Notes under the pieces: generated by a model
The model's input: the letters and a program-made list of their open reading frames with translations, nothing else
What the model was told of the DNA's origin: nothing
The model's database searches: none
Shown here: in pieces, positions 9,447 to 17,391 of the stretch
Position numbering within the stretch: position 1 is the first letter of the stretch
How the letters are laid out: each line of letters opens with the position of its first letter
Source of the DNA: Bacteroidota bacterium
GTDB lineage: Bacteria; Bacteroidota; Ignavibacteria; Kapaibacteriales; Kapaibacteriaceae
Assembly (NCBI GenBank): GCA_018266735.1
Contig: JAFDZT010000004.1
Span: 344,094-408,093, forward strand
DNA: 64,000 nucleotides
Reading direction: 5' to 3'
Made by a program: the position numbers and the translations under genes

Positions 9447-12101
9447 CTACGGATTCTTCACCATCCAGTTGATCGCCTCGCCCGGATTGAGTCCACCGGG
9501 GAAGTTGATCGTGAAGGAGGTGAGGGTTCGTGAACCATTGACGACGAACGGTGTAACGGACACACTCTGCGAGGCCTCGGGCGTGAGGACGATGGATGCT
9601 TGCGGATCGAGCTGCAGACCTCCCGAAAGCGATACCACCACATTGAATTGCACGGCAGTGGTCTGGTTGGTGTACCTACCTGCTGCAATGCCCAACATGG
9701 AAAGCAACGACTCGCGACTTCTCTTGCTGATCGTTCCGGCACCATCGGCCACCATGATTCCATCCGTTGGTCCTACCGGAGTCGAGCTCGGAGCCCCGGC
9801 GAGGGATGTCATCGTGACAATGCCTGTACCTTGTGCTACGGTCAAGCGGGTCGTGCCATTCGTAGCGAGTTTGAGATCGTTTGCATCTGTGGTACCGAGG
9901 TAATCCGTTGGAGCGATACCGGTGTTCCCGGTACGCGACCAAAACGGAGCATCCTGCGATGCCAACCATTGCGGTGTTCCGCCGCGAATGACGAAGACAC
10001 TGCTTTCTACACCTGGCGCGAGCGGAGTTGCCACATTCGATGCGTTGCCAACAAGCACGTATCCGCTTTGCAAGGGCATTTGCGGTAGGAGCGTGAAGAC
10101 CACGTTGTTCGAAAAATTGGCAGGACCGGTAACGGCGAGCGTACCGGCGAACGTTGCTGTAGTTGTTGTGCTTGATGTGAACGAGGGCGCATTGATCGTA
10201 ACGCCGAGGTCCGTGACGGACATGGCCGTGCTCCACTTCGGTGTGGCCCCGCCGCCTTGCGAGACCATCACACTTCCCGCCGTACCGGCGCTTCCGTTCA
10301 TGCGGAGTTCGATGGCCGATCCGGCCAGATTCACCGGACCGCGCAGATCGATCGCACCATTCGTTCCGTCCAAGTGAATGAGCGTTGCATTCCCTGCGCG
10401 TATATCGAGGTCCATGATGCCGGAGGTTGCGGTGTTCCCCAAAATCGTGCTCGAGGGATTGCTGTTCCCGCCGATGATCCATGCCCGATCGTCGATGGTC
10501 TGATTGAGATTCGTCCACGTCGGCACGCCGGCCGTGATCATCAACACCGTTCCATTGGTTCCGGGTGCGAACTCCGCTGCTCTGTTCTGTGCATTTCCAA
10601 CAAAGAGGTAGTTCTGCTTGAGCGGCATGTCGATCGTGCCTGCGATCGTCGTCGCTCCGGTGGTGGTGAGATTGTTGATGAACGTGTTCGTGAGCGTATC
10701 AGCCCACGTTGGCGTGCCGTTGCGAATGGTGAGCACACTGTTCGCATTGCCAGCGGCAACCGGTGCTGCGATATTCTGCGCGTTGCCGACCAGGATCGAT
10801 CCGCGTTGCAGTGGCATTTGTGGGAGAAGGTCGAACGTCGACTGTCCCGTAACGCGAAGTGTGGTGTTCACCGAAACCGGCTTGACGAGTTTGACGCTGT
10901 CCGGCGAGAAGACGTTGTTGTTGATGGTGACCGCATTGGATGAGAGGTTGACATTCACCAATCCCGTCCATTGCGGTGACTGATTCGCACCACGCGAGAT
11001 GAAGATATCGCCGTCGCCACCTGTCGTGCCTCGCGTGATGATCGGAACATTGGGCGTTGCCGTGGTGCCGATCTGCAGTCCGGTTTCGATCCGCACGATC
11101 CCGGTCGCGGCCTCCACCGTCAGTCGTGGCTGCGTACTCCCCGCCACCACCACAAGATCACCGCTGAGGTTCCCGAGCTTGTTGTCCTTCGGAGTGGTAT
11201 TCCCGCCTTGGAACCATACATCGGTGTTGAAGATGGAGGTCAGTGGTCGCCACACCACATTCCCGTTTTCGATCAGCAGGAACTCCCCATCTTTTCCGGG
11301 GGCGAATGGCGTTGCGATGTTATTCTGATCGCCAACGAGCATGTAGTTGTGCTCGAGGGGCATGCGGGGCAGGAGGTTGAAGGAGGCAAGGGCCTTGAAG
11401 TCCGCCGTACCGTTGAACGCGGCCGACGTGGCCACGTCGAGCGTGTTCGTGGTGAGCGCTGTGAGCGTTAGCGAACTCGTCCACGTTGGGGTCGCATTGG
11501 CGCCTGCGCTGATGAGCACCTGTCCGGCGACCCCTGGTTGCGCGTCCAGCAACAAGGGTGTGTTGGTTCCCATCAATCCCAGTCCACCACCGGTGACCAT
11601 GAACGGGCCTTCAGCTGTGATCACGCCCGTTGCGCTGATCGTCATGCGCGTGACGTTGTTCGACTTGATCAGCACGGGCTGTGCATCGGTGGTTCCAAGG
11701 AAGTGCTTCGTTGGATCGATGTTCGTGTTCCCCGTCAGATTCCAGAAGTCCGAACCACCCTGACCGCCCGTGACCGCAATGAGCCGCTTCCAGACCGGCG
11801 AGGCCGGCGTGCCGAAGTTGTACTCGAGCTCGTTCGTCGTCAGGTTGTAGATCACCAGACCCGTGGCAGGCAAGGGAATGGCATCCCGCTGCGCCGTTGT
11901 AAGACGGGTAAGCAGGAAACCTTTCGTCGAACTGTTCAGTTCGAGAAGCGCAGAGGGGTCAGGATTCGCAGTCCCGATGCCGACATTGTCCGTTTGGGCA
12001 GAAAGTCGGACCGGCGTACCGGTGATGAGCAGTACGACAACCAACGCCAGAAAGGCGGTGAGCGGAGATGTGCGAACAGAATGGGTAAAGAACCGGTTCA
12101 G
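9447..12101 (-). CDS. Secreted tail-fibre-like protein, probable CTG start
   Basis: 884 residues from a CTG at 12101. This start is preferred because AGGA stands 5 nt upstream and the resulting n-region (NRFFTHSVR) plus hydrophobic stretch makes a complete signal peptide ending RLSAQ. The alternative TTG at 12044 would remove the basic n-region; no ATG or GTG is available between the in-frame stop and the hydrophobic core. After the signal comes the classic Bacteroidota block NVGIGTANPDPSALLELN...TTAQRDAI...GLVIYNLTTN. Several repeats follow with the patterns LPQMPLxxxYxLVGNAxN and GTTDAxxLxxxTN. The last 75 residues end INWMVKNP, as in two other proteins here. It is first in the five-gene minus-strand fibre cluster. 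Role unknown; surface fibre inferred. Confidence 0.78.
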   Translation of the reverse strand: MNRFFTHSVRTSPLTAFLALVVVLLITGTPVRLSAQTDNVGIGTANPDPSALLELNSSTKGFLLTRLTTAQRDAIPLPATGLVIYNLTTNELEYNFGTPASPVWKRLIAVTGGQGGSDFWNLTGNTNIDPTKHFLGTTDAQPVLIKSNNVTRMTISATGVITAEGPFMVTGGGLGLMGTNTPLLLDAQPGVAGQVLISAGANATPTWTSSLTLTALTTNTLDVATSAAFNGTADFKALASFNLLPRMPLEHNYMLVGDQNNIATPFAPGKDGEFLLIENGNVVWRPLTSIFNTDVWFQGGNTTPKDNKLGNLSGDLVVVAGSTQPRLTVEAATGIVRIETGLQIGTTATPNVPIITRGTTGGDGDIFISRGANQSPQWTGLVNVNLSSNAVTINNNVFSPDSVKLVKPVSVNTTLRVTGQSTFDLLPQMPLQRGSILVGNAQNIAAPVAAGNANSVLTIRNGTPTWADTLTNTFINNLTTTGATTIAGTIDMPLKQNYLFVGNAQNRAAEFAPGTNGTVLMITAGVPTWTNLNQTIDDRAWIIGGNSNPSSTILGNTATSGIMDLDIRAGNATLIHLDGTNGAIDLRGPVNLAGSAIELRMNGSAGTAGSVMVSQGGGATPKWSTAMSVTDLGVTINAPSFTSSTTTTATFAGTLAVTGPANFSNNVVFTLLPQMPLQSGYVLVGNASNVATPLAPGVESSVFVIRGGTPQWLASQDAPFWSRTGNTGIAPTDYLGTTDANDLKLATNGTTRLTVAQGTGIVTMTSLAGAPSSTPVGPTDGIMVADGAGTISKRSRESLLSMLGIAAGRYTNQTTAVQFNVVVSLSGGLQLDPQASIVLTPEASQSVSVTPFVVNGSRTLTSFTINFPGGLNPGEAINWMVKNP

Positions 12102-12193
12102 GAAAGTCCTGTAATGTTACAGATCAGTGACTGGGAAAGTTCAGCATGCAAAACTCGTGCCTAATTCTGTGGGAACCGATACGTACATCTCGT

Positions 12194-12218
12194 TAATTCC
12201 TTGATTTTAAAGGAATTA
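12194..12218. repeat. AT-rich perfect inverted repeat, possible operator
   Basis: TAATTCCTT (12194-12202) and AAGGAATTA (12210-12218) are perfect 9-bp arms around a 7-bp centre. It lies 93 bp upstream of the fibre cluster start and 147 bp upstream of pth. The dyad could bind a dimeric regulator of the fibre locus. No T-run fits a terminator. Confidence 0.5.
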
Positions 12219-12249
12219 CAGCGTTCTTCCCTACGTCAAACTCCCTGCG

Positions 12250-12257
12250 TATTTTTG
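12250..12257 (+). promoter_or_regulatory. Possible -7 element for pth
   Basis: TATTTTTG fits the Bacteroidota -7 consensus TAnnTTTG. No TTG lies 17-23 nt upstream, and the leader to pth would be about 100 nt, so this is a weak call. Confidence 0.3.
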
Positions 12258-12364
12258 CGCGTGTTTGTTACAGGCAAAAATCTCGACGCGTTGGCGTACC
12301 ATGTCCCGACGTTCCTGTGGAAAACTAAGTAGTATTACGTACGAAAGCAAGAAAAAAGAGAACA

Positions 12365-12934
12365 ATGGAATATCTGGTCGTGGCACTGGGAAATCCCGGA
12401 ACAAGGTACAGCAACACCCGACACAATATCGGCTGGATGGTGGCAGACACCCTTGTCGGCTCTGGTGGGTGGCATGCAGAACGCCGACCGGTGGCACTGG
12501 AGTGGAGTACCCTGTCGATCTCGGGCACTACGTTACACGTACTTAAGCCCGGTACCTACATGAATCTCTCCGGACAGGCGGCTCGGGTGATGGCGGCACG
12601 TTTGAAGCTCTCACCGGATCGGATCATCGTCGTGGTGGACGAGTACAACTTCCCCGTTGGCAGGGTGCATCTGCGGTTGGGCGGGAGTGATGGCGGGCAC
12701 AATGGTCTGACATCGATGATCGAAGAGCTGGGCACCGACAAATTCTGGCGTCTTCGGTGCGGGATCGATCGGAAATTCGGTCCGGGTGAGCTCGTGGATT
12801 ACGTCCTGGCTCCCTTTGGTACCGAGGAATCGGACGCTTGCAATGCCATGATCACAAAGGCCGTCGACGCACTCAAGAACATAGCGGCCATTGGCCCCGA
12901 CAAGGCAATGCAGACGGTCAACCGCGTCGCTTGA
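12365..12934 (+). CDS. pth: Peptidyl-tRNA hydrolase
   Basis: 189 residues, the normal length for bacterial Pth. The enzyme cleaves peptidyl-tRNA that drops off ribosomes, recycling tRNA in the cytoplasm. Diagnostic motifs are present: ALGNPGTRYSNTRHNIGW near the N-terminus with the catalytic His, VVVDEYNFPVG with the catalytic Asp (about residue 95), and GSDGGHNGLTSM. Its 3' end overlaps the convergent RsbU-like gene by 17 nt. It stands alone on the plus strand between two long minus-strand clusters. Confidence 0.97.
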   Translation: MEYLVVALGNPGTRYSNTRHNIGWMVADTLVGSGGWHAERRPVALEWSTLSISGTTLHVLKPGTYMNLSGQAARVMAARLKLSPDRIIVVVDEYNFPVGRVHLRLGGSDGGHNGLTSMIEELGTDKFWRLRCGIDRKFGPGELVDYVLAPFGTEESDACNAMITKAVDALKNIAAIGPDKAMQTVNRVA

Positions 12935-14159
12935 TCACGATCAGGGTCTTATCGTCGGTATAGGCTGAACCGATGGTGAAGGTCTGCACGCGCTCAAGCA
13001 GAAGCTTGGCGATCTCGTCGGCCGGCTTCCTCCCTGCCTCCTTCACGAACTCGATCAGGCGCGCCTCGCCGAACTGCTCGTTATGGGCATTCTGTCCCTC
13101 GGTGATCCCGTCCGTGTACATGAGCAGAACGTCGCCCGGCTTCATGTTGATGTTCTCGACGCGAAACGGTTGATCTTCGACGATGCCCAGGATCCCTCCC
13201 GTGGGCTGCAACAACTCTGTGGTGTTCGTGGCCGCTTGGAAGTGGATGGGTGGACAGTGGCCGGCGTTCAAATAAAGAACGAGGCCGTTCTCCGAATGCG
13301 TGAGTTCGCAGTAGCAGAGGGAGACGAAACGCTCGTAGGGAAAGGTATCGTAGATCAGGGTGTTGAGGCGACCGATCAGAGCCGACATTTTCGTGTTGTA
13401 GCCAATGCCCATGCGAAGGGCACCGCTCACGAACAGTGCCTGCACAGCCGCAGGAAGTCCTTTGCTCGCGGCATCACTGATCACGAGTCCAAGTCTGTCC
13501 GTTTCTTCTTCCGACGCCCGCAGATAGTCGAAGTAATCTCCTCCCACAACACTGTCGGGAAGCGACACGCCATAGATGTCATAGTCACGGAAAGTGGTCT
13601 CATGATCCGGCACGAGACCGCGTTGGATCTCCCATGCCTGATCGAGGTCCTTTCGGAGCTTGCGTTCGTGCGCTGCCGCCGACATGTTGCGCAAGGCCGT
13701 CGAAGCAGCGCTTCCGATAACGATCATCGTATCGTAGAACTCTTCGTTCAGATCATGCGCCGTAAAGGCAAGGGCATAGGTATAGAGTTTCCCGGATGGA
13801 CGCTTGACCACATCGCCAACGCCGGTGAGCGAGTACACACGCTTGCCGCGTTCATCCTCTTCCGGTGCCTCGGCAATGATGGACTTCTTCGAGACGAGCG
13901 ACGCCATGGCCGGCATTTCCTCTACCGTTCGACGCGTGCCTTCGGATAGGAACTCGATCTCGCCGATCTGATACCTGAGAGCATACGCATCTGCATCGGG
14001 TTCGAGTTCCCACACCCTGCCGCCCGTCATCACCAGCTCAGAACTCTCAACGATATCACGCACAAGAGAACTCAGAAGGTCGAATGGTGTTTTGAACTGG
14101 GCGGAAAGAAGTTTGTCGATGAGCTTATAGGTACTTCGCTGGTGGAGTCCACTGATCAT
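12918..14159 (-). CDS. RsbU-like PP2C-type serine phosphatase with N-terminal sensor-like domain
   Basis: 413 residues. Residues 1-165 look like a GAF-type sensory region, followed by a short helical linker (about 165-185) and a SpoIIE/PP2C catalytic domain (about 190-413). The metal-binding acidic residues of the family are in place: VVGGDYFD, LVISDAASKG, VLLMYTDGITEG and AYTDDKTL. Proteins of this type dephosphorylate anti-anti-sigma factors or related partners in stress signalling. No anti-sigma partner is nearby. The start overlaps the stop of the LON-domain gene by 4 nt (ATGA), making it the last gene of the suf-sod operon; a link to redox or general stress signalling is inferred from that position. 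Confidence 0.88.
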   Translation of the reverse strand: MISGLHQRSTYKLIDKLLSAQFKTPFDLLSSLVRDIVESSELVMTGGRVWELEPDADAYALRYQIGEIEFLSEGTRRTVEEMPAMASLVSKKSIIAEAPEEDERGKRVYSLTGVGDVVKRPSGKLYTYALAFTAHDLNEEFYDTMIVIGSAASTALRNMSAAAHERKLRKDLDQAWEIQRGLVPDHETTFRDYDIYGVSLPDSVVGGDYFDYLRASEEETDRLGLVISDAASKGLPAAVQALFVSGALRMGIGYNTKMSALIGRLNTLIYDTFPYERFVSLCYCELTHSENGLVLYLNAGHCPPIHFQAATNTTELLQPTGGILGIVEDQPFRVENINMKPGDVLLMYTDGITEGQNAHNEQFGEARLIEFVKEAGRKPADEIAKLLLERVQTFTIGSAYTDDKTLIVIKRRG

Positions 14160-14797
14160 TCCGGCAGTTCTTTCTTCGAGGGTGGGAAGTAGCCGTCACT
14201 TGCGATGATCTTCTGGACAACTTCGGCTTGTCGTATCGTTGGTACGATCTCCGTCAAATGATCGTACAACATCTCCAGTCGGCCGTTCTCTGAGGTGAGT
14301 TCCAGCATATGCTGTTTCTGATCGGCATTCAGTCCGGACTTCGGTGCCAACAGGAAGGAAGGAGTGGTGCCATGAAAGGCGGCAGGGTCAAAGTGTGGCC
14401 CCGCCGCCCCATAGACAATGTCGACGATCTCGTTGTACAGCGACGCGCACTTGGCCACGAGCGCTGTATCGAGTGGTTCTTCTTCGTCCGGAAGTGGATC
14501 GACGTTCGCAACGAAGAACGGTTTGTCGCCCTCTTGGATCCCTTCCAGTGTATATCGCTCCACGCCCTCGACGATGATGTCCATCCGACCATCCTCGTAC
14601 TCCTGCGTGACCGACACGATGCGTGCCGTGCAGCCAACTGGATAGAGGTGCGACTTCTCGACAAGGTTGACGCCGAACACCGAACCGCTCGCAAGGCATT
14701 CCTTGACGAGTTGCCGATAACGTGGTTCGAATATGTGCAGCGGCAATTGGGACTGCGGAAAAAGGACCACGTTCAAGGGGAACAAACCGAGTGTCAT
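14156..14797 (-). CDS. LON substrate-binding domain protein
   Basis: 213 residues. The start at 14797 is chosen over longer in-frame extension because the family begins at MTLGLFPLNVVLFPQSQLPL and upstream sequence overlaps sodA in Arg-rich noise. The hallmark is LPLHIFEPRYRQLVKECL followed by VGCTARIVSV and GRMDIIVEGVERY, the N-terminal domain of Lon proteases standing alone without ATPase or protease domains. Such proteins are thought to recognise unfolded substrates or assist proteolysis, but the role is not settled. It lies 11 nt after sodA and overlaps the phosphatase gene by 4 nt. Confidence 0.88.
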   Translation of the reverse strand: MTLGLFPLNVVLFPQSQLPLHIFEPRYRQLVKECLASGSVFGVNLVEKSHLYPVGCTARIVSVTQEYEDGRMDIIVEGVERYTLEGIQEGDKPFFVANVDPLPDEEEPLDTALVAKCASLYNEIVDIVYGAAGPHFDPAAFHGTTPSFLLAPKSGLNADQKQHMLELTSENGRLEMLYDHLTEIVPTIRQAEVVQKIIASDGYFPPSKKELPE

Positions 14798-14808
14798 GCG
14801 ATGCTCAG

Positions 14809-15435
14809 TTACTTCGCGAACTTTTTGAAGCGGTCGTTGATGCGACCCCAATGCAAGTTGGCAAGGAAGTTCTCGATGTACTTCGCGCGGCCCGGACCAT
14901 CCTTGTGGTAATAGGCATGTTCGAACACGTCGCACGAGATGAGTGGAATGCCGCCCCAGATCGCGCCGTAGTGGTGTTCGTCGACGAGGACGTTGAGGAG
15001 TCGACCGGAATAGAGTTGATCGATGCACAGCACTCCCCAACCGGAGAGCTTTGCAGCCGTGGCTGTTGCCTTGAAGTCGGCCTTCCACGCATCGAACGAA
15101 CCGAACTCTGCTTCAATGGCCGCGAGAACCTCAGGGCCCTTCGATGGATCGCCATCGCCACCCAATACTTCCCAATACACATCGTGCAGAACCGTACCGG
15201 CATGATTCCATGTTTGTCGGCGCTTGAGTTCGCCGAACGTCGACCAATTGCCATTCGCAGCTGCCTTATCGGCATTGGGCAATTCCGCTTCGATCTTATT
15301 CAAGAACGTCACGTATCCCTTGTGGTGCGTGTTGTAGTGCCAATCGGAAGTTTCCGGCGACACAACGTCCTTCAACAATTCCTTTGCTTCGTCATCCGAG
15401 TAGGGACGTGCATTGAATTTCCATTCGTAGGCCAT
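14809..15435 (-). CDS. sodA: Superoxide dismutase, Fe/Mn family
   Basis: 208 residues from the ATG at 15435, which has AAAGGA 6 nt upstream; the longer frame would add a non-homologous leader. It converts superoxide to hydrogen peroxide and oxygen; no signal peptide is seen, so it acts in the cytoplasm. All four metal ligands can be placed: His in WHYNTHHKGYV, His in TVLHDVYWEVL, and Asp and His in DVFEHAYYH. The usual DVWEHAYYLDY is changed to DVFEHAYYHKD, and the GGH motif before the second His is absent, so this is a diverged branch and Fe versus Mn use cannot be called. It sits 38 nt after the A-type carrier in the suf operon. Confidence 0.93.
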   Translation of the reverse strand: MAYEWKFNARPYSDDEAKELLKDVVSPETSDWHYNTHHKGYVTFLNKIEAELPNADKAAANGNWSTFGELKRRQTWNHAGTVLHDVYWEVLGGDGDPSKGPEVLAAIEAEFGSFDAWKADFKATATAAKLSGWGVLCIDQLYSGRLLNVLVDEHHYGAIWGGIPLISCDVFEHAYYHKDGPGRAKYIENFLANLHWGRINDRFKKFAK

Positions 15436-15473
15436 GAGAGTCCTTTCGTGAGCTGTTGATGAAGTGTCGAGTT

Positions 15474-15872
15474 TCAGACGCCGAACGACGAACCGCAACC
15501 GCAGGTCTTGGTGGCATTCGGATTATTGAACGTGAAGCCCTTTCCCATGAGACCATCGCTGAAGTCCAGCGTGATGCCCATGAGATAGAACATGCTCTTT
15601 GTATCGATGAAGATGCGCACACCTTCGGCCTCCAGCACACGATCGTTCTCGCGTGGCGTGGCGTCGTATCCGAGCGTGTACGACATACCGGAACAGCCGC
15701 CGCCCTTCACGCCGACGCGTAGACCGTAGTCTGCCGGAATGCTGTTGGTTTCCTTGATCTTCTTGATCTCGCTCAACGCTTTGAACGAGATGCGGATGTT
15801 GTCGTTCTCGTCCGTTCCGGTGATCCCGGTCGGGATGCTTACAACATCCTCACCCATGATGGCAATGCTCAT
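15474..15872 (-). CDS. A-type Fe-S carrier (SufA/IscA/ErpA family)
   Basis: 132 residues from the ATG at 15872. The three family Cys are present: KGGGCSGMSY and the C-terminal TCGCGSSFG. The protein receives clusters from the SufBCD scaffold and passes them to apo-enzymes. Its start overlaps the stop of the Rrf2 regulator gene as ATGA. The N-terminal about 25 residues before NIRISFKALSEIKKI are longer than in E. coli IscA. Which of the sub-types SufA, IscA or ErpA it is cannot be decided from sequence alone. Confidence 0.93.
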   Translation of the reverse strand: MSIAIMGEDVVSIPTGITGTDENDNIRISFKALSEIKKIKETNSIPADYGLRVGVKGGGCSGMSYTLGYDATPRENDRVLEAEGVRIFIDTKSMFYLMGITLDFSDGLMGKGFTFNNPNATKTCGCGSSFGV

Positions 15873-16306
15873 GTGACGTGTCCTGTGATCTGTACAAGTT
15901 GTGGTCCTGCGAGTTCTGCGACCGACATCGACGCGAACGTCGACACGATCCTGTCGTGCAATACTTGAAGTGGTTCCTTGATCGTGCACGACGTATGCGC
16001 CGTGCATGCGTGGTCGTGCTCTTCCTGACATTCGACGAGCCGACTGCCACTGCCTTCGATCGCCTCGATCACGTCGGCAATGCTCACCAGTTCCGCATGC
16101 TTCGCCAGCGCGTAGCCGCCCCGCACTCCCGCATAGGATCGCACCACGCCCGCATGCACGAGCTGTTGGAGGACCTTGGCCACGAGGGTGAAGGAGATAT
16201 TGAATCGATCTGCAACATCCTTCGCCGACACGACGGTGTCGGGATTCTTCGCCATCACCTGGATGGAGAGCAGAGCATATTCAACGCGTTTACTGAGTTT
16301 GAGCAT
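15869..16306 (-). CDS. Rrf2-family transcriptional regulator with three-Cys cluster motif
   Basis: 145 residues from the ATG at 16306 (MLKLSKRVEYALLS is the usual family start). A winged helix covers residues about 1-85 (AKDVADRFNISFTLVAKVLQQL, GVRGGYALAK). The cluster loop has Cys in the order C-x7-C-x5-C (LVECQEEHDHACTAHTSC), the arrangement that holds an Fe-S cluster in IscR, NsrR and RsrR; spacing of the first pair is wider than the x5 of IscR. It lies inside the suf operon between the ferredoxin reductase (5 nt upstream) and the A-type carrier (ATGA overlap). It probably senses Fe-S supply and controls its own operon through the palindrome at 22916-22928; that link is inference. Confidence 0.92.
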   Translation of the reverse strand: MLKLSKRVEYALLSIQVMAKNPDTVVSAKDVADRFNISFTLVAKVLQQLVHAGVVRSYAGVRGGYALAKHAELVSIADVIEAIEGSGSRLVECQEEHDHACTAHTSCTIKEPLQVLHDRIVSTFASMSVAELAGPQLVQITGHVT

Positions 16307-16311
16307 GGTCG

Positions 16312-17385
16312 TTATTGGTCGTAGTCGGCGAACACATCGTCGGTAAGCGGATGCGACTGGCACGTGAGCGCGAAGCCGTCTTCGATCTCGTCATCGCTGA
16401 GTGCCTCGCGTTCGTCCATCATCACCTTTCCGGTGACGATCTTCGCCCGGCAGGTGCAGCATGCGCCGATCTGACAGGCGAACGGAGGGTCGAGGTTCTC
16501 TCGCACGGCGGCACTGAGAATGGTCTCGTCAGGTTCGACCACGAACGTGTGTTCCGAACCATAGAGTTTGATCTTGACGGTACGTGCTTTGAGTTCAGTC
16601 TGTTCTTCCATTGCCTGTTCTTTTGGAGGTGCATCATTCGTTGCTAGCGTGAAGTACTCACGATGAAGATGATGATCGTCGATCCCGCGAGCATGGAGAA
16701 GGTCGATCACCTGTTGCATCATCGGTCCCGGCCCACACACGAAGTACTCTGCTGCCGCAGGGTCCGGCACGTAGCTCGTGAAGACGTTGTCGACGATGGT
16801 CGCGTCGATCCGTCCGAGCATCGCCTCCCTGCCACCCTTCACCTCGAGGACGTGAACGATCTGCAGACGGGAGCCATACCGCTGTTGGAGTGCATGAAGC
16901 GCGCCGTCGAACATGATCGATGCTTCATCGCGATTCGCATAAACCAGCGTGATGGTACTGTTCGACTCTACACGCAGTATGCTCTTGAGGATGGAAAGAA
17001 GCGGCGTAATGCCACTTCCGCCACCGAACAGCACATAGCTGCGTGCGTGGGTAGGGTCGAGTTCTCTCGTAAAATTACCCATTGGCGGGTAGACCTCGAT
17101 GCTTGCTCCGGGACGAACCTGCGTATTGAGGAAGGTCGAGACCACGCCGTCACTCACACGCTTGACAGCGATCGTGAGGGGCTCATCGTCGTAGGGGCTG
17201 CTGCAGAGGGAGTAATTCCGCCGATGGCTCACGCCGTCGATGTCCATTTTGATGGTGATGTACTGACCCTGGCGGTACTGAAAGACCGGACGCAGGTGCT
17301 CGGGCACGGCAAAGGTGATGGAGATCGCCTCTGGTGTCTGTTGCGTGACCTCGGTCACCGTGAGCGTATGAAATTGAACTGCCAT
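16312..17385 (-). CDS. PaaE-type ferredoxin reductase with C-terminal [2Fe-2S] ferredoxin domain
   Basis: 357 residues. FNR-type FAD-binding domain about residues 5-105 with RRNYSLCSSP; NAD(P)-binding domain about 110-245 with LFGGGSGITPLLSIL and VCGPGPMMQ; plant-type ferredoxin domain from about 265, with Cys as C-x4-C-x2-C (ACQIGACCTC) and a later LTCQSHP. The architecture matches phenylacetate-CoA epoxidase reductase PaaE and related oxygenase reductases, but no PaaABCD or other oxygenase is nearby. The gene lies 6 nt after sufT and 5 nt before the Rrf2 gene, so it may donate electrons for Fe-S assembly or cluster repair. That role is inferred from position only. Confidence 0.9.
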   Translation of the reverse strand: MAVQFHTLTVTEVTQQTPEAISITFAVPEHLRPVFQYRQGQYITIKMDIDGVSHRRNYSLCSSPYDDEPLTIAVKRVSDGVVSTFLNTQVRPGASIEVYPPMGNFTRELDPTHARSYVLFGGGSGITPLLSILKSILRVESNSTITLVYANRDEASIMFDGALHALQQRYGSRLQIVHVLEVKGGREAMLGRIDATIVDNVFTSYVPDPAAAEYFVCGPGPMMQQVIDLLHARGIDDHHLHREYFTLATNDAPPKEQAMEEQTELKARTVKIKLYGSEHTFVVEPDETILSAAVRENLDPPFACQIGACCTCRAKIVTGKVMMDEREALSDDEIEDGFALTCQSHPLTDDVFADYDQ

Positions 17386-17391
17386 GGTGTG

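Larger units (their letters stand above)
12102..12364. other. Divergent intergenic region between the fibre locus and pth
   Basis: This 263-bp stretch should hold the promoters of both the fibre cluster and pth. It is AT-richer than its surroundings and contains one perfect inverted repeat (12194-12218) and one TAnnTTTG-type element on the plus strand (12250-12257). I see no open reading frame with coding character and no tRNA-like fold. Confidence 0.6.

Noticed and set aside
1..12101. Prophage remnant because of tail-fibre-like proteins
   Set aside because: No capsid, portal, terminase, integrase or lysis genes; every protein whose start is seen has a signal peptide, which phage fibres lack.
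14797..15088. N-terminal extension of the LON-domain protein
   Set aside because: The added 97 residues are an Arg-rich shadow of sodA; the family start is at 14797.
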